The notes beneath the pieces are model-generated. The model was not told the DNA's origin. It saw only the letters and a program-made list of their open reading frames with translations, and did no database searches. This document shows, piece after piece, positions 54,601-64,000 of a stretch of DNA of 64,000 bases (the stretch's first letter is position 1; every line of letters begins with the position of its first letter). Position numbers and translations under genes: made by a program. The stretch comes from Symsagittifera roscoffensis (lineage: Eukaryota; Xenacoelomorpha; Acoela; Convolutidae), in assembly GCF_963678635.1 (NCBI RefSeq), contig NC_087063.1, positions 68,426,727 to 68,490,726 of the forward strand. The letters are read 5' to 3'.

Positions 54601-57600
54601 CTTTATTTCCTTTTCACCGGTAGGAAACGACAGAACAAATAACATTTTTTAAGATAAAGCAACTAATAAATACGACTAAATGTCAACAAAAATTAACAAA
54701 TGCACGTCAAATATTAGGTCAAGATCCATTTAAATTGGGTTGATATACCGAATGTATGTACAAGTACCAGATGAGTTAACACTTGCCCACATTAATAAAG
54801 AAAAATGAACTTAATTTACGATACCTGGGTTAAATTAATAGAGAGAAACAAAAAGAACTTTACTAACAAGTTTTGGATTTAAGAGTTTTCGGTAAGGCAG
54901 GTTTCTAGATCTGAGGGTACTTCGCATGCTAGGTCATCTTGGCCTTTTGAATTTACCACAACCTCGTGGATTGTTCGCTTCTGCGTGGGTAACTTCTTCC
55001 TGCATAATTGGAGAAATCACTGTTGCGATAGCAGGGTTTGTCTCGGAAGCTGTTTGATCAGTAGATTTGGTTGACACTTGCTTTGCTGTGCTGCTAAAAT
55101 TTTCATTTTTGATAGAGATTGCTGGAGGCGTGGGCATCGACATTGTAGGGCTCTGTTGTTCCATCTTAGGGATATCGTTTTTCTTTTCAGGAGAGGATTA
55201 GGGCGTCCAGATACGGATATTTTCTTGAATTTCGTTAAAATCTTGTAAGTCCTTGAGTCGTCATCAGGCGCGGCTTTTGGATTGTTTGTAGCACTCACCG
55301 GGGGTAGGGAATGAGGAAAATTTGTAATTTCCCGGCCGGTTTTGGTTTGTGTCATTTCAGGGTCCAGGGTTACTCGCAATCTAGTCTTCTAAGCTTCCTC
55401 TTCTTCTCTAAGTGTGTCTTCCTCGAATTTCACCTGTTTTTTTTTGGAGCGACCTGACGAGGCCTTGAGCTCTTATAGGCAGTTTTTCTTGATGTCATTC
55501 TCGGACCCTTCGATGCGTAGAATTTCATTAACTGGCCTTTCATTCTCGAGCTCACTGGTTTTCTAGGTGTGTAGGGTTTGTCTGATTTTATAGCTAAACC
55601 AGATTACAAATTTTTTCCGCTTTTAAGTGTTACCGTATGATCAGATTTGTTAACAATTTTGCCGTAATTTTCTTGTAGCATGCTTCATTTTTTTTGTCTT
55701 GTACCTTATGGAGTATTGATATCTTACCCGGAAAAGTTTTTGTAGGTTTTGTAATTAGTAATGCCGCTCGTTTTTGTGATTTTCCAAAGACTGTGACTGG
55801 TGGTCCTACGCTGGTAGGAACGTACTAGGTTGCGTTTGCGAATTAATAGGATGATGTGTCGGAACCGTCTCACTCAGGGTCTTCTATTTGGTCAGATGTG
55901 TCCCAAATGTCTCTCCTATCTCGACACATCATTCTTCTTCCTTTATCTAAGCGAAGCATTATTCGATCTCAATTAAGGTTTCAATTTGACGGAGGTCTCA
56001 ATAGATTATGCCACATAGTGTTCGCAGTCCAGCCAAAATGGTCTTCAAATTCTGTGCAATTTATCGATTGCTGTTTAACAGTTCTAAGATATTTCAGTAT
56101 TGTTAGCATAGCAAAATTTAGCCCTGGTTTTGGATTTTCTTCGGCCATCAACAACAGTTTTTCTTCAGTTTTAATGAGTCGTTTTACCATACTTGGGCTC
56201 TGTGGTCCCCAACTGGGCTAAAGATTAATTTATTTTATAGTCGTGGCAGAAATCTTTTACTTTTTTAGCTGTAAATCCGAATCCCTGGGATAACTAGGCG
56301 TCCGTCAAAATATAAGCAGCCTGCGTTTTTATGTAAATTGTCAATACAATGCTTATAAAAAATTCCCAGTTGGGCAATATCTTGTTTGCGATTTTCAGTA
56401 ATGGCCTTCTTGATCTTTTTAAAATAATGTTTTGTCGGTTATTAGAGCCACGAAACATTCCAGGCTAATTATAAGGAAGTACTTTTGGTTTCGGTTAGTA
56501 AATTTTCTTGGAGAGGATGGGGTAATGTGGTTATTTACAGGGGGATTTTTTTCTAAATTTCGAGTTTTCCGGGGTTTTCATTCCTGTTAGATCTTGAATG
56601 CTTATCAGTTTCAACAGTTTAGCATTTAACGCAAAACCAACTGCTTGGAGAACACAATTCTGTTCGATTGTGAGAATTTTGACGCACATAGAAAATTTTT
56701 CAGTCGTGAACAATTTGAAGCTGTTATACAGCGTATTGAACTAATTTCTTTCTTTCGATTTCGTTCGTGGTTTTGTTATCATGGTTTTGTCCCACGACGT
56801 TTCAGCGTTTTTTCTAATTTTGAAAGCTGTTCAAAGTGAACTGCTCTCTGCCGCTTTTTAATTGAGGTTTGGTTTCTGCTTTATCGAAGCCTAATAATAT
56901 CCCTAAAGTATCCACTGATGCTATAACGAATTTTTCGTCGTCATCTAAAGTCGTAAGGGACTAATTTATCAGACACCGAGTTAACCTTGATTGGGTTATT
57001 TTAGCGTATTGAACGCCTCTTGATGCCCCATTCAGTACTCAAAAAAATTTTGTGGTCGGAACTTTCTGTGCTACTGGCGCAGTAACCGGCTATGTTTGTT
57101 GTTCCCACTATTGAAAATGGGGAGGACCTGTATTTTCGAGTTTGTTTAATTTTTTTTGTGATTTCTACACAAAATCGAGTACCACAAAAAATAAAAAATC
57201 ATCGAAAGGTTTTGGGAAATATATCATATTAAAGTCCTTTCAATTGCAATTTGCATGACATTAAAAAAGTTTGGAAATTTTGAGATACTTTTTCTCAGTG
57301 TTGAGAAAAACGCGTTAGAAATTTTTGATTTTTGATCTTATTTCGAGCGAATAAGTTGAACGGGCAGGCTTTAAATAGGGCGTATCATAGCTTACTGATG
57401 CTTAATTTTAGACGTGAAAACCTGATTTTACTCTGTCAGAGTTAGTTTTTGAAGTTTATTTACGCCATTATGGTAACTAAAAGCTTTCAAGAATTTTTTT
57501 TCAAAATTCAAAAAGTTTCTGCAAACATTGAAAAATTTTTGAAATTTTATTTGATGTTTCTTACGATTTTTTTGTTTTACTATTCTTTTTCATTACGAGG

Positions 57601-60600
57601 CCAAACTGTATTTTGTGAATTATAAGCGGATTTGGCAACAAGGACGCTCCCTTTTTTCTACTTTTGTTCTCTCATTCTCTTTGAATGATACGACAAAATT
57701 TTGACTGGATATAAGATTTTTCTCTGGAACCCAGGAACATACAGACATAAAATTCAGTGTATCCAGTGCAAAATTTGGCCTCGCAATGTATCTACAAAAA
57801 AAATTTTCCCTCACTGTCTATGTTAATATGGCTGTCGATTATGCCTAAGATATAGAAAAAAAATGGTATTTAAGTCCATGGTCGGGACATTCTGTGCTAC
57901 TTGCACAGTAACCCGTTATCCTTGTTTAGTGTTACGTTTGTTTTTTATACTAGTCACTGCAATTTTCCTTTTTGTGATTCACTCTAAATACGAGACAAGT
58001 TCCATGAAGTGATATTTTTTATGTTTTCTTTTTTTGTTACCTGTTCCTGCTTAGCGTTGTGAGGCATCGGGATTTCATCGGCCTTAGGCCCTCCTTCTGA
58101 AATGAACACATTTTTGTGAAATGAAAAATAATGGCACCAATTTTATTTTCTGTGCCGTGCATTTATTTATTCTTCGGGAGCTTTGATTTTTTAAACTTAT
58201 CATCATATTCAGATTTTGAGTCGCCGGGGTAATTATCAAACGATGTTATAGAACGAAAAATATATTTAACCAACTCTGGTTGATTTGAGCTGCTCCCCAC
58301 ATAGGACTGTCGCTGATTGAATCAATACTCTCGTCCCTCTCATCTCCCTCTTGTTGATCTTCGACCTCCCGCTGACCTTGAAGATCCCGTTGACCTTGAA
58401 CCTCCCGTTGACCTTGAACCTCCCGTTGACCTTGAACCTCCCGTTGATCTTGAACCTCCCGTTGCTCTTTAACACCATGTTGGTCTTCGACCTCTCGCTG
58501 TTCTTTCGTGTGAGAACTGCTGACCTTTGCTACCCTCTGGGTCTGGCTAGCAGCTGGTTCTGCGCCCCCGGCTTCTCCCTTCTTAGTCGTTACAATGGGG
58601 CGTTTGTCTTCTTTAGGGGAATTGTAGGATGACACTTTGGATATCAACTCGGAAGCCATGTCTGAAATGATGGATTCCACTAAACTCAATTGCACATCAA
58701 GGGTAATTTCTTGAATAAAATCAACCGTATTCAGAAAAACGCAGACGGATATTTTCCTATAATACAGACAAAGAAAAGTTGGAAAGATAATTTTAATATT
58801 TTTGTTCTTAATCTCCATATATAAGCAATTCCAATTCTGTCAATAGGCTTAATTAATTTTAATATCGTTTCGATTGAGAAAACGAAAGTCACTGCAAGTA
58901 ATCTTAAAAAATTTTAATCTTGAGACCGCTCAGCTATAATTACGACCTCTAACCGGATGCAACAGCGGATGATGCGGCTGCGGTGACACTTGATCCGACC
59001 ACACTCAGAGAGCCAAGAGTCTCCCAGTCCTCATAGACGACCTTCACCTTCACTTCACTCCGATTAACCTCAGGGGGAATGTCTCGGATTAGGAGTTGGC
59101 GGTCTCGAGTCGACTTCCGAATCACAGTCGGCGCTGCGTCTCTCCTCGATGCGTTCGGAATCTTAAAAAAAATTGTTTTAATTAGAGCTAGTTCAAAGGA
59201 ATCTTCAAAGGAAACTCAAACCAATAAATTAATTGCTTAAAACTTTATGAATTTATAATTATTTGATGGGAGTTTGCAATAGCTTACTTCAAATATATAG
59301 TCCGGAACCACGTCGTTTTTGTATATCGGTTGACTTAAGTGATTTTTACAGGAGCATTTTTTGGCAGAACCAATGTTTCAACACAGCTCGAAAAACAAAT
59401 TTGCTCGTTCAAAGTTCTTGAAACTCCGTCTGGGCCCTTTGCAAAAACCCTATGCCCGGTTCTGAAAAAATGCCCAGTTTTTAGAATTTTTGAAAAAGTT
59501 TAGCAAATCCAAAGCAGTTGCCACTCGCCTCAACTTCAACTCTGTACTTCCTCGTAGGCAGTTTTGACCTCACAACATCACCACTCACTCCTTCGGATTC
59601 CCTGCCCTTTCCCTTCTTCATATCCCTATCTCCGCCCCTCGCCCCTCCCCCAGATTCCTGTGGCTCTATCTGCCCCAGTGCATCCCATCTGATTCGGAGG
59701 TTGATACTTCCCTTTTCCGCCCCTGCCCCAGCCCCCGCCCCCACTGGCTTTCCTTTCTCGCCAATCTGCTCCAATCGCAGTTCTACGTTTTGATCACTCA
59801 GCTTGCGCCAACTTGTACTGTCCCCTATTAAACACAGGAGACAATGAACCAATGTCTATTTACGTCTTCAGCTTTGCAACGTGAACAGATCTTTTACACT
59901 GTATAAATTTTTCATGAAAGTATTTTTAACGTTGTTACATTCAAACCAAGGAAACTTATATGCGCTTATTTTTAGATGACAATCGGTCAAACAAAACCCT
60001 TAATTCTAAATTCAAAACTGTCGAACCAATCCTCCGTATTTAAAAAAAAAGTAAGAATAATTTATCCGTTTCCTCCATTAAATCTACCGCTACGATCAAA
60101 CTTTAAGTTAAACCTCATTAATTTTTATTTATAATGAAGACACTTAATAAAGTTAACGAATTTTCATGTTAAAGCCTTGAATGTATTAATTCCATCGAAC
60201 TAACGTTTCTTACGTTGACCAGCTTCATCGCTCTGTTCTGGCACCTGACCTTCTCTTTGACCCTCTCGATTGGTGTGTTTCGATCTGCCTTGTGAATGCT
60301 TACTGAAACGATGATCCCTTCCTGACATGCCAAAACTTGTTCCCTCATCTTCGTCTGAAAATATTTGATATATTGAGTTTGTCCTTTTATCCATTATGAA
60401 ACTGATTTGAGTATATCGGACAATATTTAGTTTTAAGCGCCATTATTTTATGAATGACAAAAAACTTCCGTTTTTTGTTAATGCAAAGAGATCGGTATAT
60501 TACCGGCCAGTTTTTATGATATGTTTTGTTCTTAATGATTTTTATTTTGCGCTTGCCTTACAGATATCCCTTAGCGATATTTGCTAAAAAACCATATCAA

Positions 60601-60846
60601 AAACTTTTTTGGATAGTCATATTCTTTTTTCATCGTCTGTTGATTGAAACATTCAATATGAACCTATCTACCTATATTCAAGCGACTGAGCATTGAAGTG
60701 ATGGGTCCCGTACTGCGTCTGACTCTGTCCAGCATGTTGTCTTTCTCCCTCCCCCATCCTCGCACTCCCCCTCCCCCTCCCCCTCCTCCTGCATCTGACA
60801 CATTGGGCAAATGTCGTCCGTCGCCAAAATATGGAACTAAGGGCAA
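51516..60846 (-). CDS. Second copy of the host gene 5' part (12 exons), truncated at the gap
   Basis: All twelve arm A exons recur here on the minus strand in the same order with conserved frames. Length differences are in-frame: 3 bases fewer in exon 2, 24 in exon 3 (four Gly-Ala units) and 18 in exon 5 (one REVQGQ unit). The donor of exon 3 is GC instead of GT. There are no nonsense changes in the exons read. The copy stops at the N gap, so exons 13-24 have no partner. That fits an alternative haplotype or a partial segmental duplication; preserved frames show it is not an old pseudogene. Confidence 0.7.
51770..51938 (-). CDS. Arm B exon 11 (possible GC donor)
   Basis: Partner of 30,529-30,697, same length (169) and the same AGATAG|GC end. 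Confidence 0.58.
52015..52396 (-). mobile_element. Arm B copy of the hAT-like MITE, rearranged end
   Basis: The CCCCTG end at 52,391-52,396 and its flank TTTCGATG are intact. The other end is disturbed: a segment with ACTTCAAACGCTACCCCCC occurs twice, the second target duplication is lost, and about 110 bases of arm A flank are missing. Confidence 0.65.
52605..52728 (-). CDS. Arm B exon 10
   Basis: Partner of 29,608-29,731, same length (124). Confidence 0.72.
52908..53095 (-). CDS. Arm B exon 9
   Basis: Partner of 29,241-29,428, same length (188). Confidence 0.72.
53424..53467 (-). CDS. Arm B exon 8
   Basis: Partner of 28,871-28,914, same length (44). Confidence 0.72.
53558..53676 (-). CDS. 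Arm B exon 7
   Basis: Partner of 28,662-28,780, same length (119). Confidence 0.72.
54890..57050 (-). pseudogene. Arm B copy of the decayed pol relic, with two deletions
   Basis: The same relic in inverted orientation. Most of the RNase H part (matching 24,195-24,615) and about 610 bases of the tail (26,763-27,371) are missing, and the 84-bp duplication is single-copy here. The integrase fragment at 55,981-56,190 matches 25,467-25,676. Confidence 0.75.
58041..58096 (-). CDS. Arm B exon 6
   Basis: Partner of 23,133-23,188, same length (56). Confidence 0.65.
58294..58661 (-). CDS. Arm B exon 5, one REVQGQ unit fewer
   Basis: Partner of 22,550-22,935; 368 bases. The drawn 3' end reads GGA|GCAGCT here. 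The frame discontinuity at the GGGG run is shared with arm A, with the shifted frame ending at TAA 58,163-58,165. Confidence 0.6.
58954..59161 (-). CDS. Arm B exon 4
   Basis: Partner of 22,050-22,257, same length (208), same splice sites. Confidence 0.72.
59529..59824 (-). CDS. Arm B exon 3, short Gly-Ala repeat, GC donor
   Basis: Partner of 21,314-21,633; 296 bases with four Gly-Ala units in place of eight. The donor reads GAG|GCGAGT, so it is a GC-AG intron or a damaged site. Confidence 0.7.
60214..60354 (-). CDS. Arm B exon 2
   Basis: Partner of 20,765-20,908; 141 bases because one codon is deleted in the GAAGAAG run. Confidence 0.7.
60672..60846 (-). CDS. Arm B exon 1
   Basis: Partner of 20,272-20,446, same length (175) and the same GTAGAT donor. 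Confidence 0.6.
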
Positions 60847-62360
60847 AGCTGTTGATTTTTTCCCCGGTTAAGCTTCTTCAACAAAGCTTATTTTTGTTCA
60901 GATTTTTGAAGAAATTGACGTAATATTTGTGCGCGGGTTGGTTTTTTCACCTGGCAATTTTCGATTTTCTAACGAGCCAAATTGGACGGGATTTTTTCTA
61001 ACTGTTCTGAAAAAAGGTAATTTCATGAGCTCAAACTTACAAAGAACCTTTACCTGCAACCATTTTCCGTAACGTTAAGGGGTTTGAAACGGCCAATTTG
61101 ACTTATTTTGGATATTTAATGCTGGATATATTTTGTCCTATTGAAGCGTAAGCGGCAAAAAAAGTCAATACAAAATGAAATGAAGCAATTTGTTTGCTCT
61201 TCTTATTGTTTTATCAGACGCAAATATATCGCTTTTTATAGAGACTGCGGGGAATAAAAAAAAACATAAAACGGAAACAATTTTTTAGCTTTTTTTTCAT
61301 AAGAACATTTCAGCCCCCCTTCAAATGACGAGAAAAGAAAAAAGTATGTAACCGCTTTTTATGCAAAACTCAAGGATGGCCTCATTCTTGAATTGTTTCG
61401 CAAAATTGCCAAAACAGGGTTTAGAACAGTTCAGAACGCATTTGCACTTTTTTTCAAATGTTTTTTTTTGTAAAAAAAGAAATGGCAGAAATTGAACAGA
61501 AGACCTATTTGAGTCAAACTGCATAAAAATTGCTTCATTTTGGCCTGCTTAATTTTGATAGCCACCATTTTTTGATTGAACTTCAAATCCAAAGTACTCA
61601 CACAAACTTTTACCACCAAAGTTGAGAGAAAATTTTTCGTAGAAGGAGAACAATATAACAGTAAATACAATCGGTTTTTGATCGAGAGTTTTTGAAAAGC
61701 TTTATTGGAGGCTAAGCAACGGTGCCAAAGTACAAGAAGGCCAAATTGTTCAACAAAGCCGGAAAAATTAATCAAGGTACCAAAATTTAACAATTTTTGG
61801 CACTGCTGATTTTTTTTTCAGTTATCGCTTTGTTGTAACTCGGCATCATTGAACGCCGCTTTTTTGACTAAGTTCGCTTAAAAATTGCCAAATGAACATT
61901 TTTATTCAAGCGTGAAGACTAAGAAGGACAAAAGGTTCACATCACTTTAATTATAAGCAAAAAATCACCAATTAAGTAAATCGATGGACGCGGTTCGTTA
62001 GCTTTAAAGAATTTTTTGCCTCAATTTTGCCATTTTTTGACAGTTAATTGACACCAGCATCCGGTTTCAAGCATTAATAGATGATTGTGTTATGATTTTA
62101 TTACTTGTCACACTATGACTGAGAAAAAATCATTTGTATTCAATCATTGATCGATGATAACCTCTCTCTGAAAACAAATCAAAATCATTTTTACTGCAAT
62201 TTAATCGATAATTGTTGATTTTTATTTCATCTACTTTTCGATACAATTATAATTGATTATAATCGACATTAATCAATTACTTTTTCTGTAAATGATAATT
62301 TATTTGTAATGCACAAAAACATCTATTTGATCAATTACCATAGCCAATCGAAGATTGGAA

Positions 62361-62774
62361 AAGAGTAATGAACACAAGTAAAATAAAAAAAAACACTGAC
62401 CTTGTTGAAAAAAATCTCAACGTTCAAATTCCAAAAAAAAATGCCCTTTAAGCTCGTTGATTTTCTAGAACGAGTTTAGATAACAAAAACCCAATTTGAG
62501 AAAACGAGATCAACAAGTAAAGTTTTTTTGCGCTGGAAATCTAAACATCAAATTCCATTTTCGAAATTAGAAATTGTTCACGTTTTTTTTCGCGCCATCT
62601 ACGTTCGTATTTGAAAAGTGCTATTTGCGTCACTTTCAGCAGACGAATTTAAATTGAACTCAAAAAGTGCATATAAACCTAAGTAGATGAATATGTTAAG
62701 ACGTTTTTTGAAAAAAAAAAACAAAAAAAGTCAGCAAGACCTATATAAGAGTCTTCACTACGTTCATTACTCTT
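62361..62774 (-). mobile_element. TIR MITE, 414 bp (arm B copy)
   Basis: Inverted partner of 18,355-18,768 with the same length and the same terminal inverted repeats. Confidence 0.65.
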
Positions 62775-63236
62775 AATAATTGAGTATATTTCTCTCTGTT
62801 TGTTCACTTTGTCTGCGCTTTGCATCCGAATTGCTTAGATTTAATGCTTTTCATAGATACAATTTTATGTGACTGATAGAAAAATCCGTTTATAATAGTT
62901 TTTTTTTCATTTCATTTTGATTAGAGTTGTTTTAGGATGCACAAATTAGTTATTTTAACCAACAAAGTATCAACATCTTGATTCAATTTTTGATTTTTTG
63001 GAAGAAGTATTTTTTTACTCACCTTGGGATTTTTCAACTAAAGTGATGGAGTCTCTATGAAACTTTTGTTTTGAGGTACAACTTTGTGATCAGATTAATC
63101 AAATGCGACAAGGCAATCTATTCTCATTTTAAGAGCTTCGCTGTTTGGCAGAAAAGTAATACCTATAGAATATGAATATAAAAAATAAATTTTAGGAAGA
63201 CAAAATTGAGAAAACATAGTCAATGGAAGATTGGAA

Positions 63237-63713
63237 AAGAGTAATGAACGCAAGTAAACATAGAAAAAAAACTTGAAAAAGACTCAACTTTCGAATTTCA
63301 AAGAAAAAATATGTTCCTTTTAAGCTCTTTGGATTTCTAGAACAAATTATGATTGGCACTTGTTGATAACACGAACCCAACTAGAGAAAACTGGATCGAT
63401 GGGTAAAGCTTTTATTCCGCTGGAAATCTAAAAAATAATTTCAAATTTCGAAACTAGAAATCGTTCACGTTTTTTCACGTCATTTCCACATTCGTATTTG
63501 AAGAGTGTTATTTACGTCACTTTCAGCAGACGAATTTTAATTGAAGAAGAAATTCACTTCAAAAAGTGCATATATACCTAAGTGCATTCATAAATGCATC
63601 AACATGTATGAACGCACATCTGTAGTTATTAGAGACTTTTAAGACTTTTCCTGAAAAAAAAAACGAAAATAAGCAAGACCTATAAAAGAGTCTTCACTAC
63701 GTTCATTACTCTT
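63237..63713 (-). mobile_element. TIR MITE, 477 bp, outside arm B
   Basis: It has the same AAGAGTAATGAAC and GTTCATTACTCTT ends and a similar interior, 86 bases beyond the end of arm B. It shows the family also exists outside the inverted repeat. Confidence 0.6.
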
Positions 63714-63926
63714 AATTATTACGGACTATAATTGATTATCATCGATTTGAAGAACTTTGTAATAAACTAAAATCATTTATATTGGATTATGAGAGATTAT
63801 AACCTCTTGAAAAATATCACAATTCTACACGATTTTAAATTTTTTAAACACTATATTTTCGTTATTATAATCAATTTATACTTGTCGAAAACTCAACTTA
63901 ATTATTCGTCATCATCGATCATTTAG

Positions 63927-64000
63927 GCCAAGACTTGGATACGTGCGGGTATCCAGAAGCAAGAAAAATGGAAAGTTTTGAAGAACTCCGTGGTTCATAT
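63927..64000 (+). CDS. Possible first bases of an exon of another gene
   Basis: After ATCATTTAG an open frame reads AKTWIRAGIQKQEKWKVLKN to the window end. The composition is coding-like and the acceptor is plausible, but only 74 bases are visible. It lies on the plus strand outside arm B. Confidence 0.3.

Larger units (their letters stand above)
48689..63151 (-). repeat. Arm B of the giant inverted repeat
   Basis: This is the reverse-complement partner of 17,951-34,276. It begins at the first base after the N gap and ends at 63,151. Relative to arm A it lacks the segments matching about 24,195-24,615 and 26,763-27,371, one copy of an 84-bp duplication, four GGGGCG units and one 18-bp coding unit. 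The gene it carries points left and is cut at the gap after exon 12. Confidence 0.95.

Noticed and set aside
1-64000. Window from a bacterium or a large DNA virus
   Set aside because: Spliced exons, LTR retroelement structure, MITEs and an AT-rich intron background fit animal nuclear DNA.

Overview
The window looks like nuclear DNA of an animal, probably an invertebrate, which I cannot place more closely. The reasons are GT-AG introns with pyrimidine-rich acceptors, small phase-consistent exons, LTR retroelements, MITE-like repeats, an AT-rich background and a 200-base run of N that marks a scaffold gap. Nothing bacterial was seen.

Bases 1 to about 15,290 are the 3' two thirds of a giant Ty3/gypsy-type (Metaviridae) LTR element, cut by the left window edge. 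Its first frame carries a gag end with two CCHC knuckles, then protease, reverse transcriptase, RNase H and integrase, interrupted by one in-frame TAA. After the integrase comes a C-terminal domain that resembles a Poa1/OARD1-type macro (ADP-ribose) domain. In the env position sits a separate 1,972-codon frame with a coiled coil and a clear SGNH/GDSL hydrolase domain. A polypurine tract and a probable LTR follow. The two extra hydrolase-like domains in one retroelement are the most unusual biology here.

Bases 15,288-17,012 hold the tail of a second gypsy-like pol gene (one frame, two in-frame stops), followed by a possible LTR to about 17,950.

From 17,951 to 63,151 the window is one huge imperfect inverted repeat. 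Arm A (17,951-34,276) and arm B (48,689-63,151, opposite orientation) flank a 14.2 kb single-copy centre, and arm B begins exactly at the N gap. A multi-exon host gene of unrecognised family runs rightward through arm A and the centre (about 20,272-47,417). Its first twelve exons recur on the minus strand in arm B. The arms differ by scattered substitutions, repeat-number changes and clean indels, as two alleles or a segmental duplication would. An assembly artefact, with two haplotypes scaffolded head to head, is a serious possibility.

Introns of the host gene contain a decayed copy of the second retroelement (24.3-27.4 kb in arm A, 54.9-57.0 kb in arm B), a hAT-like MITE with an intact 8-bp target duplication, a family of about 414-bp terminal-inverted-repeat elements, a fold-back element, and AT-rich stretches dense in ATCGAT/ATCAAT. 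The last 74 bases may begin an exon of another gene.
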